Source: Loktanella gaetbuli (lineage in GTDB: Bacteria; Pseudomonadota; Alphaproteobacteria; Rhodobacterales; Rhodobacteraceae). Taken from it: DNA of 64,000 nt. A model generated the notes under the pieces. The model made no database searches and was not told where the DNA came from. It saw only the letters and a program-made list of their open reading frames with translations. The stretch covers positions 434,001-498,000 of the forward strand of contig NZ_JAJATZ010000002.1 in assembly GCF_020531945.1 (NCBI RefSeq), given 5' to 3'. Every line of letters starts with the position of its first letter. Position 1 is the stretch's first letter. Of this stretch, positions 54,419 through 62,582 are shown one piece after another. Position numbers and translations under genes: made by a program.

Positions 54419-55339
54419 GTGGGGATTGAAGTTGACGACGTCAAAGCGACAGGCGCGGTCTTGGCGGTGGGATGGATCGGCGCGGGAAAGATGGGTGCCC
54501 CGATGATCCGTAATCTGTTGGCTCAAGACATCCCCGTCGCGGTTACGGACCCTGTTGCTCAGGCTGTAGCAGAGCTTGCCGGCGTTGGGGCGACTGTGGC
54601 GGCCGACGCATCACGGCACCGATCATCCGACATCGTTTTTGCGACACTCCCCAACGATGCGGTGCTGCGGCACGTTGTTTTCGGCGATGAAACCTCCCCC
54701 GGACTGGCGGACGTTCTGCACCCCGGGGCGATTTTCGTGGAAATGAGCACGGTATCGCCGGACTGTTCGTCGGAGGTGGCAGCAGCCTTGAAATCAAGGA
54801 ATATCCACTATCTCCGCGCACCCTTGTCAGGTAGTACGGCGCTGGCAGAAAAGGCCGCCTTGACGGTTCTTGCGTCCGGCGACAAAGCGGCATGGGACAC
54901 GGTCGAGCCCTACCTCGCACATCTCTCGGCGCGGCGCTTCTATCTGGGCGGCGGCGAAGAGGCCCGCTACATGAAGCTTGTCCTGAATACGCTTGTCGGT
55001 GCGACATCCGCGATCATGGCAGAGGCACTCGCGCTTGGCGAAAGCGGCGGGCTCAACCGCCGGGCGATGATGGATGTCGTGGGCGAAAGTGCTGTCGCCT
55101 CACCATTGCTGGCCTACAAGGCAGATGCCATCGTCGCAGACGACTTCACACCGGCGTTTTCCGTCGAACAAATGATCAAGGATTTCATTCTGATTACCGA
55201 TGCCGCGCACGCGCATGACGTGCCACAGGCCGTCACTTCTCTCATCCTGGAACAATACCGTGATGCGGCCAAAGCCGGGTTGAACGACGACGATTTCTTC
55301 GCTTTGGTGAAATGGCGCGGGGGCAAGGCGAAACTGTAA
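54419..55339 (+). CDS. Beta-hydroxyacid dehydrogenase (3-hydroxyisobutyrate dehydrogenase family)
   Basis: A 306-residue NAD(P)-dependent enzyme starting at GTG 54419 with GGAGGA 8 bp upstream. AVGWIGAGKMGAPMIRNLLA is the cofactor site, FVEMSTVSPDCSSEV and LRAPLSGSTALAEKAALT the substrate-binding Ser/Gly loop, and EARYMKLVLNTLVGATSAIM holds the catalytic Lys. It may oxidise or reduce a small hydroxyacid released in the pathway. The regulator gene begins 10 bp later. Confidence 0.88.
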   Translation: MGIEVDDVKATGAVLAVGWIGAGKMGAPMIRNLLAQDIPVAVTDPVAQAVAELAGVGATVAADASRHRSSDIVFATLPNDAVLRHVVFGDETSPGLADVLHPGAIFVEMSTVSPDCSSEVAAALKSRNIHYLRAPLSGSTALAEKAALTVLASGDKAAWDTVEPYLAHLSARRFYLGGGEEARYMKLVLNTLVGATSAIMAEALALGESGGLNRRAMMDVVGESAVASPLLAYKADAIVADDFTPAFSVEQMIKDFILITDAAHAHDVPQAVTSLILEQYRDAAKAGLNDDDFFALVKWRGGKAKL

Positions 55340-55348
55340 GGTGTCGGG

Positions 55349-57073
55349 ATGAACCAGCAAATTCCACAACACGGCCCAAAGGCCGAACTCACCAGCCACG
55401 AATTATCGCGGATCGTCGACTTTTTGCGGCAGCTTCGCATGCCATTCGACGACCAGATGCCGGATGCGAAACCGGATGTTTTCTGGAATATCGTGCTGGA
55501 ACTGGTCGATGCGCAGCTGCGCGACCGCCCCGTGGACAAATCCGGCCTGATCGCGCTGGCTCGCGTCCCCTACAGCACGGGCAATCGGATGGTCACGAAG
55601 ATGATCGCCGACGCGCTGATCCAGCAGGTACCGCGCGGCCACGGGCTGAAGACCCATTTCCTGCAACCCTCCGAACGGTTGTTGAGCGCGTTCATGGACT
55701 ACGCAAACCACGTCAAAGCGCATCTCGCCCAGACCTTCGGTCTGCGCAAAGGCACCGAAGCGAACGAATACTACTTCGGCGGCAGCTACTTCGCGTCGCA
55801 GATCATTTCGCCCATCCAGACCCATGACATCGGCGGCAGCGTGCCGAACGACATTCGTTTCCTGCTGAACGACGACAATTACTTCACATCCATGCGGAAC
55901 ATGTGGTCGGACTTCCGCAACGATCTGGGGCGCAAAAGCAGCTTTGACCTGCAGCGCCTGCCCGACCTTTATGCCAATGCGCTGGCCACCGGGCAAAGTG
56001 CATCGCCAGCGCACGACGTGGTATCACTCAATATGCCTTGGCTGGGGGAATTCGCGGAAAAGGGCCTGCTTGCACCGCTCGATGAGCTTTTGACCGACGC
56101 CGCGATCAACGCGCTTGATTTTCATCCGTCCGTATGGGGAACGGGCAACTGGAACGGCACGCAATACGGCATTCCGCTGTATTGCACGATCGAGATTCTG
56201 GCCGCACGACGCGACTTGTTCGAGGACAAGGGTATCGCCTTCCCGAAGACTTTCGACGACACGATTCGTGCTGCCCGCGAATTGCATCGTCCCGCGTCCG
56301 AACTCTATGGCATCGCGTGGAATGGCCAACGCGGCATGCCGATCGCCAACTCGTTCATGTTCTTCCTTGCAGCCTGCCAAAAGACCGTCATCGATATGCC
56401 GCTGCACAATCAGGACAGGTGGCGGTTCGATCGCTTCGAACGGTTAAAGCTCCAGATCGATACCAGCGATGCGCTGGAAGTCATCGACTACATGAAGCAA
56501 CTGGCCGAAGTATCGCCCCCCGACATCGCGAACATGGACTGGGAAAAGCGGATTTCCTGTTTCATGTCCGGCCAGGCCGGCATGGCCTATTGCTGGACCA
56601 TGCGTGCGGCGCGCTTCGAACATGAGCTGAGTTCACGCGTCACGCGCAGGGTGGCCTACCTGTCGCCGCCATCCCGCCGCATGGGCAAGGTGGCGGCCCC
56701 GATCGGGGGATTTTTGATGACGATTCCGGCGAATGTGAACCCAGCTCGCCAGCGGCAGATCATCAACGCCATCGCATGGATGGTCTCTCCTGAGGCGATG
56801 AAGGCGCATGTCAAGAACGGGTTCCCCGTGGCCCCACGCTTTTCGGTCTGTGCAGATCCAGAAGCACTGGCATCATCGCCCATCGTCCGCATGGTCGACC
56901 AGATGGCACGGCGCAACGAACTCGTGACATGGTCACGCCCGCCAGTTCCCGCCTTCAACCTGATCGAGAGAACCTTGGGCCGCGAAATCCACGACGCGGT
57001 GTTCGGTGGCAAATCACCGAAGCAAGCCATTCGGGATGCCGAAAACGAAATCCTTCGGGGATTGTCTCAATGA
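55349..57073 (+). CDS. Winged-helix regulator fused to a family-1 solute-binding-protein domain
   Basis: A 574-residue protein without signal peptide. Residues about 15-105 form a winged helix-turn-helix of MarR-like order (LSRIVDFLRQLRMPFDD, LIALARVPYSTGNRMVTKMI, ALIQQVPRGHGLKTHFLQPS). From about 150 to 560 it reads as a sugar-type extracellular solute-binding protein (LPDLYANALATGQSASPAHD, VSLNMPWLGEFAEKGLLAPL, GTGNWNGTQYGIPLYCTIEI, FMSGQAGMAYCWTM). Normally that fold is periplasmic; here it would be an intracellular ligand sensor joined to DNA binding. It probably binds the operators at 54314-54352 and a pathway compound. Confidence 0.75.
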   Translation: MNQQIPQHGPKAELTSHELSRIVDFLRQLRMPFDDQMPDAKPDVFWNIVLELVDAQLRDRPVDKSGLIALARVPYSTGNRMVTKMIADALIQQVPRGHGLKTHFLQPSERLLSAFMDYANHVKAHLAQTFGLRKGTEANEYYFGGSYFASQIISPIQTHDIGGSVPNDIRFLLNDDNYFTSMRNMWSDFRNDLGRKSSFDLQRLPDLYANALATGQSASPAHDVVSLNMPWLGEFAEKGLLAPLDELLTDAAINALDFHPSVWGTGNWNGTQYGIPLYCTIEILAARRDLFEDKGIAFPKTFDDTIRAARELHRPASELYGIAWNGQRGMPIANSFMFFLAACQKTVIDMPLHNQDRWRFDRFERLKLQIDTSDALEVIDYMKQLAEVSPPDIANMDWEKRISCFMSGQAGMAYCWTMRAARFEHELSSRVTRRVAYLSPPSRRMGKVAAPIGGFLMTIPANVNPARQRQIINAIAWMVSPEAMKAHVKNGFPVAPRFSVCADPEALASSPIVRMVDQMARRNELVTWSRPPVPAFNLIERTLGREIHDAVFGGKSPKQAIRDAENEILRGLSQ

Positions 57074-57217
57074 ATGTCATCCATGCCCTACGTCAGTCAC
57101 AACGTCATAGAAGATTGACAAGGATTTATTGTGCGAAATTAGTGCATCAGACAACCAGATGCAAAAGAGGTTTCGTTTAATATCAAGCTATTGCTTGACC
57201 ATGATGGCCCGGCTGGG

Positions 57218-57238
57218 ATCCTTCCACCCGAGCCTGCG
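57218..57238 (+). repeat. Degenerate attachment site, right end of island 2
   Basis: Matches the 21-bp tRNA-Gln 3' core at 18 of 21 positions (ATCCTTCCACCCG, then AGCCTGCG), and the flanking GGCTGGG and downstream CAAAAAT also resemble the copy at 41518. It lies about 173 bp before an integrase remnant, the same layout as the other two copies. Confidence 0.65.
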
Positions 57239-57390
57239 ATACCAAAAATCGCCGATCTATCGGATGCTTGATACCACTGGTTGAAGTATGCCGGGGAGCA
57301 GTTTGCAAAAGCGTCGACGATCGCGGGAACACCGACCACCGGGTAACCACTGCAACGTCCATAACTATGGCCGAACAGGATGGCTGTCGT

Positions 57391-57475
57391 GCTACTCACC
57401 CCAGCCCCTGCACCCACCTGGGGCGACTCTATTCTCGTTGTCGGGTCCCGAGGTAATTCACATGCCTCATGCCCC
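57391..57475 (+). pseudogene. Decayed integrase 5' remnant
   Basis: DNA resembling the integrase start at 41694: shared CTGCACCC, GGCGA-TCTATT, GTCCCG-GGT-AT and CACATG in the same order and spacing, with frame-breaking changes. Too degraded to code for protein; it marks an older integration. Confidence 0.6.
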
Positions 57476-57683
57476 CCCCGAACTGGTCGGTCGGAATGGT
57501 CCCGGCGCAAATCCATCTACGCGGTATCAGGAACGACCTCGTTGTCGCGCGAGAGGAGCCCGTTTACGCAACCGAAGCATTTCATCCGATTCACCAACAG
57601 TATCCAGATACTCGCCTGCGTACGAAAAAGGGCCGGTGCTGTTCGTTGACAGCGCCGGCCCTCGGTATTGCATAATAGCAAGT

Positions 57684-59918
57684 CTAGGTCTGGGATGCCG
57701 TCTGGCCATCCTTGCGGGTCGCCTTTGCCAGCAGATAGAGGGCCACCGCACCGCCCACCCCGATGGCGTCAGAAATCAGCCCACCTTCGATCATGAACAG
57801 CGCCACGACGATCAGGCCGACACGGATCGGTGCAGAAGCGCGCGCACCGATCCACCAGCCCTGCACACCCGACGACAGCAGGAACACGCCAAAGATGGCA
57901 GTCGCGGCAGCGCGGGCGATTTCATACCAGGCCCCGTCGAACAGGATCGCGCTGTTGTAGAAGAACATGAACGGCACGATGAAGGCAGAAATGCCGATCT
58001 TGAACGACGCGACAGAGGTCGACATCGGGTTTGATCCCGAAATGCCCGCAGCGGCATAGCTGGCCAAGGCAACAGGTGGCGTGATCGCTGACACAACGGC
58101 AAAGTAGAACACAAAGAAATGCGCCGTCAGGGCCGGAATGCCCAGCTGGATCAGACCCGGTGCCACGACCGAGGCCGCAACCGCGTAGGCCGCCGTTGTC
58201 GGCATGCCCATCCCAAGCAGAATCGAGATGCACATGGCAAAGAACAAGGCCAGCAACTGGTTCGCGTCAGCGATGTTCAGCAGCACCGAAGAGAAGCGTG
58301 CGCCGACACCCGTCAACGAAATGACACCCACGATGATACCGGCACAGGCACAGACCGCGATGATCTGGATCGACATGATGCCCGCCAGCTCGAACGCCTT
58401 GGACACCGATTTGATGCCCATGCGATACGGGGTGAACCAACTGACCACCGCAGCCGAGGCCGTGGCAAGCGTGCCTGCCCTGATGACGGAATACCCCATG
58501 AACAAGGCCGCAATCAGAATGATGATCGGCAGGAACAGGAACACCCGGCGCACCATGTCCCGGAACTTGGGCAGCTCGTCCTCGCGCATGCCGCGCATAC
58601 CCAGCTTGGCTGCTTCGAAATCGACCATGAAATAGATCGACACGAAATACAGCACTGCGGGGATGATCGCCGCAATGGCGATGTCGGTGTAGGGGATGCC
58701 CGTGATTTCCGCCATGATGAACGCGCCGGCACCCATGATCGGCGGCATGATCTGACCACCTGTGGATGCGGCAGCCTCGACGGCACCTGCGGTCTGCGGC
58801 TTGTATCCCACCTTTTTCATCAGCGGGATGGTCAGCGACCCCGTGGCCACGACGTTACCGGCAGAGGTGCCGTTGATCATGCCCATCAGGCCCGAGGCGA
58901 AAATGGCAACCTTGGCCGGTCCACCGCGGGCGCGGCCCGCAGCAGCAAAGGCAAAGTTCACAAAATAATCGCCCACTTTGGACGCCTGGAGAAAGGCGGC
59001 AAAGATGATGAATAGGATGATATAGGTCGACGACACGGCAGTGGTTGGCCCAAGGATACCGGCGTCGGTATAGACTTGGCTAAAAAACCGGTCCCAGGCG
59101 ATGTTGGGTGCGTTCAGGAACCCCGGCAGCAGATCACCGACGAAGACATAGACCAGAAACACGCCAGCGATGACGATCAAGGCCAGACCAGCGACACGAC
59201 GGGTCATCTCCATGATCAGTGCCGTCCCGGCCACGGCGGCCAGGCTCATGCCGATTGGGGCAAAGGGTGTGCCGGTCGAGTTGCGCATCAGCGTGCCGTA
59301 GATCGTGATCAGATAGGCTGCGACAGCGACAGAGCAGATGGCCAGAACCACGTCAGCAGCGGCGATGGAGCCGCGCACGCGCGGGCGCATCCAACCCAGA
59401 ATGATACCCGTTGCGGTCGCGATGATCAGCGGGACGCCGTAGTGATAGATCTCCGCGCTGCGGATACCGGCGTCCATACCGTTCCACATCACGCCACCGG
59501 CGATCTGCGACGCGAACGAAAGCGCGGTATACAGCGCATAGAGTGCGGGCAGGATTGCGACATAGGCCAGCAAATCGAGGGGATGCTTGTGACCGCCATG
59601 GTCATTGTCAGGAAAGCCGCGCGCTGAATAAAGCAAAAAGCCGAGGATCAGCGCACCAGCGATGTGGACGATCCGGAAATTCCACGTCTCCATCGGAAAG
59701 ACCGGTAGGAACGGAATATCGATGCCCGTCCAGGCAGAGATCGACCAGCCGTTCAGGGCTGCCATGTGAAACAGCGCATAAAACGCAGAGACCGCCGCGA
59801 TGGCAAGATAGGCCCTGCCGTCGAAAATGCGCCGATTGTGTTCAACGGGTTCGTCGTCAACGCCTTCGGCGATGACGGGCCCGTCAGTCTGGTCGTCCAT
59901 TTGCGTATTGGTAGTCAT
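57684..59918 (-). CDS. TRAP transporter permease, fused small and large subunits
   Basis: A 744-residue membrane protein of the fused 4TM-12TM type that goes with TAXI binding proteins. Hydrophobic segments run through the whole length; FMGYSVIRAGTLATASAAVV, GMINGTSAGNVVATGSLTIP and ILLGMGMPTTAAYAVAASVV are typical of the DctM-like half. It imports a substrate (often a dicarboxylate or amino acid for TAXI systems) driven by a sodium or proton gradient. The ATG at 59918 is chosen over 59957 because GGGGCTGC lies just ahead and the protein matches the family from there. Confidence 0.92.
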   Translation of the reverse strand: MTTNTQMDDQTDGPVIAEGVDDEPVEHNRRIFDGRAYLAIAAVSAFYALFHMAALNGWSISAWTGIDIPFLPVFPMETWNFRIVHIAGALILGFLLYSARGFPDNDHGGHKHPLDLLAYVAILPALYALYTALSFASQIAGGVMWNGMDAGIRSAEIYHYGVPLIIATATGIILGWMRPRVRGSIAAADVVLAICSVAVAAYLITIYGTLMRNSTGTPFAPIGMSLAAVAGTALIMEMTRRVAGLALIVIAGVFLVYVFVGDLLPGFLNAPNIAWDRFFSQVYTDAGILGPTTAVSSTYIILFIIFAAFLQASKVGDYFVNFAFAAAGRARGGPAKVAIFASGLMGMINGTSAGNVVATGSLTIPLMKKVGYKPQTAGAVEAAASTGGQIMPPIMGAGAFIMAEITGIPYTDIAIAAIIPAVLYFVSIYFMVDFEAAKLGMRGMREDELPKFRDMVRRVFLFLPIIILIAALFMGYSVIRAGTLATASAAVVSWFTPYRMGIKSVSKAFELAGIMSIQIIAVCACAGIIVGVISLTGVGARFSSVLLNIADANQLLALFFAMCISILLGMGMPTTAAYAVAASVVAPGLIQLGIPALTAHFFVFYFAVVSAITPPVALASYAAAGISGSNPMSTSVASFKIGISAFIVPFMFFYNSAILFDGAWYEIARAAATAIFGVFLLSSGVQGWWIGARASAPIRVGLIVVALFMIEGGLISDAIGVGGAVALYLLAKATRKDGQTASQT

Positions 59919-59997
59919 ACAGCAGCCCCATAGGCGCATCCCGGCCCCAGAGGGCAAATCTGCGCATGAATTATGTGATGTGTCAGTCAGATGCGCC

Positions 59998-60021
59998 GGG
60001 GCCGCGCAGTGGCGCGGCCCC
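59998..60021 (-). terminator. Hairpin between the TAXI and TRAP permease genes
   Basis: Perfect 10-bp stem GGGGCCGCGC / GCGCGGCCCC with a 4-nt loop, just after the binding-protein stop and before the permease gene. No U-run. As in the island 2 transporter, it may raise binding-protein mRNA over permease mRNA. Confidence 0.6.
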
Positions 60022-60035
60022 GGACTGATCGGGCT

Positions 60036-61022
60036 TTAGTTCCCGTAGATCTGATCGGCGGGAATGTCCGCGCCAGCGTTTTCGATGAACCATTCAGCCG
60101 CACCGGGGTGCCACTTCATGACGCCGGCGTTCTTGTCCCAGTTCTCGGGCAGTGTGGAACGGGCGGCGCGGTGGATGTTCACCATACGCTCATTGTCGGA
60201 CATGACGACATCCACGGCCGCTTTGACAAAGCTGGCGGGCAGGTCGCAGTTTGCGATGGCAAAGTTCCACATGGACACCGAACGCGCCGGTGCCTCGAGC
60301 GTGGTATAGGTGTCTGCCGCGATTTCAAAGTTGGCAACCGGGAACGCTTCCATCAACTGGGCCTGCTCCTCTTCGGTGAACTCGATGATGTTCACGTCGG
60401 TCTGCACTTCCAGCTGGCTGACGGCCGGAACTGGCACACCTGCCGCAAAGGCGATCACATCCAGCAGACCATCCTGAAGCTGACCACCAAGGTCGGCCCA
60501 TGCACCGTTACGACGTTCAAATTCAACGCCCAGCGTTTCCATCATGCGCGGGAAATAGGTGTCGGACGTCGAACCGGCCGGACCGAAACCGATACGTGCA
60601 CCAGCGGGAATTTCGGACACGGACGTGATCCCCGAAGAGGCCAGCGTCGTCACCGAGAACGGCGTCTGGTACATCGGGAACATCGCACAGGCACCGGTCA
60701 TTTCCAGACCGGGTGCAATCGGGTTGGTCCCTGCGATGGATTCAGCTGCCGGCCCCATGGTCGTCATGCCGAACTGTGCGTCACCAGTGTGGACCAGCGC
60801 CATGTTCTGCATCGGACCACCGGTGACTTCACCGCCGCCGGTCAGGCCCAGCTCTTCGGCCACCAGGTTGCCCCAGCCCGAACCATAGGCAAAATAGGTG
60901 CCGCCCTGCGACGCCGTGCCCACGGTAAAGCTTTCGGGCCAGCCTGTGCGGTCCTCGTGTGCCGCGGCATAGGCAGACGATGCCGTCAGTGCCGTGGTCG
61001 CAATAAGTGCTGCGAATTTCAT
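60036..61022 (-). CDS. TAXI family TRAP transporter substrate-binding protein
   Basis: A 328-residue periplasmic protein. From ATG 61022 (GGAGG 8 bp ahead) there is a signal peptide cleaved near SSAYAAA. SFTVGTASQGGTYFAYGSGW is the TAXI-family signature, and GARIGFGPAGSTSDTYFPRM matches the family. It captures the substrate for the fused TRAP permease. Transcription from the candidate sigma-54 promoter at 61049-61063 would give a leader of about 16 nt. Confidence 0.93.
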   Translation of the reverse strand: MKFAALIATTALTASSAYAAAHEDRTGWPESFTVGTASQGGTYFAYGSGWGNLVAEELGLTGGGEVTGGPMQNMALVHTGDAQFGMTTMGPAAESIAGTNPIAPGLEMTGACAMFPMYQTPFSVTTLASSGITSVSEIPAGARIGFGPAGSTSDTYFPRMMETLGVEFERRNGAWADLGGQLQDGLLDVIAFAAGVPVPAVSQLEVQTDVNIIEFTEEEQAQLMEAFPVANFEIAADTYTTLEAPARSVSMWNFAIANCDLPASFVKAAVDVVMSDNERMVNIHRAARSTLPENWDKNAGVMKWHPGAAEWFIENAGADIPADQIYGN

Positions 61023-61048
61023 GTGTGTTTCCTCCACAAATGTCGCCG

Positions 61049-61063
61049 GCCACTCCCGTGCCG
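61049..61063 (-). promoter_or_regulatory. Candidate sigma-54 promoter of the TAXI-TRAP operon
   Basis: On the minus strand CGGCACG-GGAG-TGGC, with GG and GC exactly 10 nt apart as sigma-54 requires; consensus is TGGCACG-N4-TTGC, so two positions differ. The predicted start (about 61038) lies just before the ribosome binding site. The neighbouring regulator is NtrC/DctD-like, which supports it. Confidence 0.45.
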
Positions 61064-61126
61064 ACGGTTTCATCAGACAGGCCTGAGGCCCCGACAGTCG
61101 CGGATATCAAAGCAGTTATGTGCCGA

Positions 61127-61144
61127 GTGCAACCATCTTTGCGC
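61127..61144. promoter_or_regulatory. Candidate DctD-like regulator binding dyad
   Basis: GTGCAA-CCATCT-TTGCGC, an inverted repeat with one mismatch, 64-95 bp upstream of the candidate sigma-54 promoter, which is a normal place for an activator site. A lone GTGCAA half-site also occurs at 61194-61199. Confidence 0.35.
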
Positions 61145-61247
61145 GGTGGCGACATAAAATTACCCGGCCACGCGTTCAGATGGGTCGCAAAGGGTGCAAA
61201 ACGGACATCCGGCGGGTGGGAATCGAAACATGCCAGCGGGCCGGCTG

Positions 61248-62582
61248 TCAGGGTTCCACGTCCTGCTTGTTGATTCCGTATTTCTGCATCTTTTCATAGA
61301 GCGCTTTGCGGGACAGGCCCAACGCCTCGTAGGTCGGTTTCAGCCGCCCGTCTTGCGCCGTCAGGGCTGCGACGATCAGCGCCTTTTCGTGTGCTGCAAC
61401 CGCATCGGCCAGCGTCATGGTCTGATCCACCGCCCCCGCTGGTATATCCACCGGATCGAGCCCGAGGACGAAACGTTCGGCGGCATTGCGCAACTCGCGC
61501 ACGTTACCCGGCCAGGTCCGTGTCGCCATCCGCGCCAATACATCAGCCCCGACATCCGGCATTGACCGCGAATAACGCGCCGCCGCCTGTGCCGCGAGGT
61601 TGAGAAACAGCGAAGGAATGTCGTCGCGACGTTCCTCCAGCGCGGGCACGTTGATCGTCACCACATTCAACCGGTACAGCAAATCGGCGCGGAACGTGCC
61701 CGCCGCGACCGCCTCGGTCAGATCGGTTTTGACCGCGGCCATGATGCGGATATCCAGTGCAACAGGATCATTCGACCCCAGTCGCGTGATTTCCCGCGCC
61801 TGAATGGCATGCAGCAACTTGGCCTGCACGCTGACAGGCAGACTGTCGATTTCATCAAGAAACACGCTGCCCTGTCGCGCATATTCAAATTTCCCGAACC
61901 GGGTGCGCAACGCCCCGGCAAAGGCGCCCGCCTCGTGACCGAACAATTCCGCCTCGACCAGATCGACGGGCAATGCCGCACAGTTGATATGCACGAAAGG
62001 ATGCGCCGCGCGATCCGACATGTCGTGCAACGCGCGTGCGGTCAGATCCTTGCCCGCCCCGGTTGGCCCGGTAATCAGCACATCGGCATCGGTGCGCGCA
62101 ATGGCGCGGATGTTCTTGCGCAAGGCGACCATGGCGTCGGACCGACCGATCAGGCGGGACTCGACCTTGTCCCGGCAACCGACCTCACGCTTGAGGGACC
62201 TGTTCTCGATGGTCAGCCGCCGTTTTTCCAGCGCGTGATGGATCGTGCTGATCAGGCGGGTCGGCGCAAAGGGTTTCTCGATAAAATCATAGGCCCCTTC
62301 GCGCATGGACTGCACCGCCAGATCGACGTCGCCATGTCCAGTCACCAGAATAACCGGAAATTCCGGGTCAATTTCCAGCACCTGCTGCATCAGCCAGCTT
62401 CCGTCCCGGCCGGGCATTCGAATGTCCGTCACCAGAATACCTTCGAATCCGCGTGTGATCCGCGCCAGCGCGTCTTCAGCGCTGGCAAAAGCCTCGGCCG
62501 GCAGATCGTGCAGCATAAGAGTCTGCAAACCGGCGTTACGCAATTCTTCTTCGTCGTCGACGAACAGGACGGTCTGTTTCAT
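61248..62582 (-). CDS. Sigma-54-dependent response regulator (DctD-like)
   Basis: A 444-residue protein: receiver domain (FVDDEEELR, phospho-Asp in LVTDIRMPGRDG, Lys in FIEKPF), AAA+ domain and a Fis-type helix-turn-helix at the end (RLKPTYEALGLSRKALYEKM). The AAA+ Walker A reads GPTGAGKD rather than GETGTGKE, Walker B SVFLDEID, and the loop that contacts sigma-54 reads GAFAGA instead of GAFTGA. It probably activates the TAXI-TRAP genes after phosphorylation by the DctB-like kinase, which overlaps it by 4 bp. Confidence 0.9.
   Translation of the reverse strand: MKQTVLFVDDEEELRNAGLQTLMLHDLPAEAFASAEDALARITRGFEGILVTDIRMPGRDGSWLMQQVLEIDPEFPVILVTGHGDVDLAVQSMREGAYDFIEKPFAPTRLISTIHHALEKRRLTIENRSLKREVGCRDKVESRLIGRSDAMVALRKNIRAIARTDADVLITGPTGAGKDLTARALHDMSDRAAHPFVHINCAALPVDLVEAELFGHEAGAFAGALRTRFGKFEYARQGSVFLDEIDSLPVSVQAKLLHAIQAREITRLGSNDPVALDIRIMAAVKTDLTEAVAAGTFRADLLYRLNVVTINVPALEERRDDIPSLFLNLAAQAAARYSRSMPDVGADVLARMATRTWPGNVRELRNAAERFVLGLDPVDIPAGAVDQTMTLADAVAAHEKALIVAALTAQDGRLKPTYEALGLSRKALYEKMQKYGINKQDVEP

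Larger units (their letters stand above)
41518..57238. mobile_element. Older catabolic island 2, decayed ends
   Basis: A 15.7-kb block between the internal att (41518) and the imperfect att (57218). Its integrase is reduced to a remnant at 41694. The whole interior is one catabolic locus: a 12-gene minus-strand operon, two divergent genes and an operator region. Island identity is inferred from the att series and integrase remnants; the cargo genes themselves have typical host-like GC. Confidence 0.65.
57074..57683. other. Decayed region at the right end of island 2
   Basis: About 600 bp without an intact gene. It contains the imperfect att core (57218) and a frameshifted integrase start (about 57391). 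Short frames here carry no recognisable domain. The TRAP gene of the core begins (3' end) at 57684. Confidence 0.6.

Noticed and set aside
61112..61124. GGCAC-ATAAC-TGC on the minus strand as a sigma-54 promoter
   Set aside because: GG and GC are 9 nt apart instead of 10; one base of spacing change abolishes sigma-54 promoters. The element at 61049-61063 has correct spacing.
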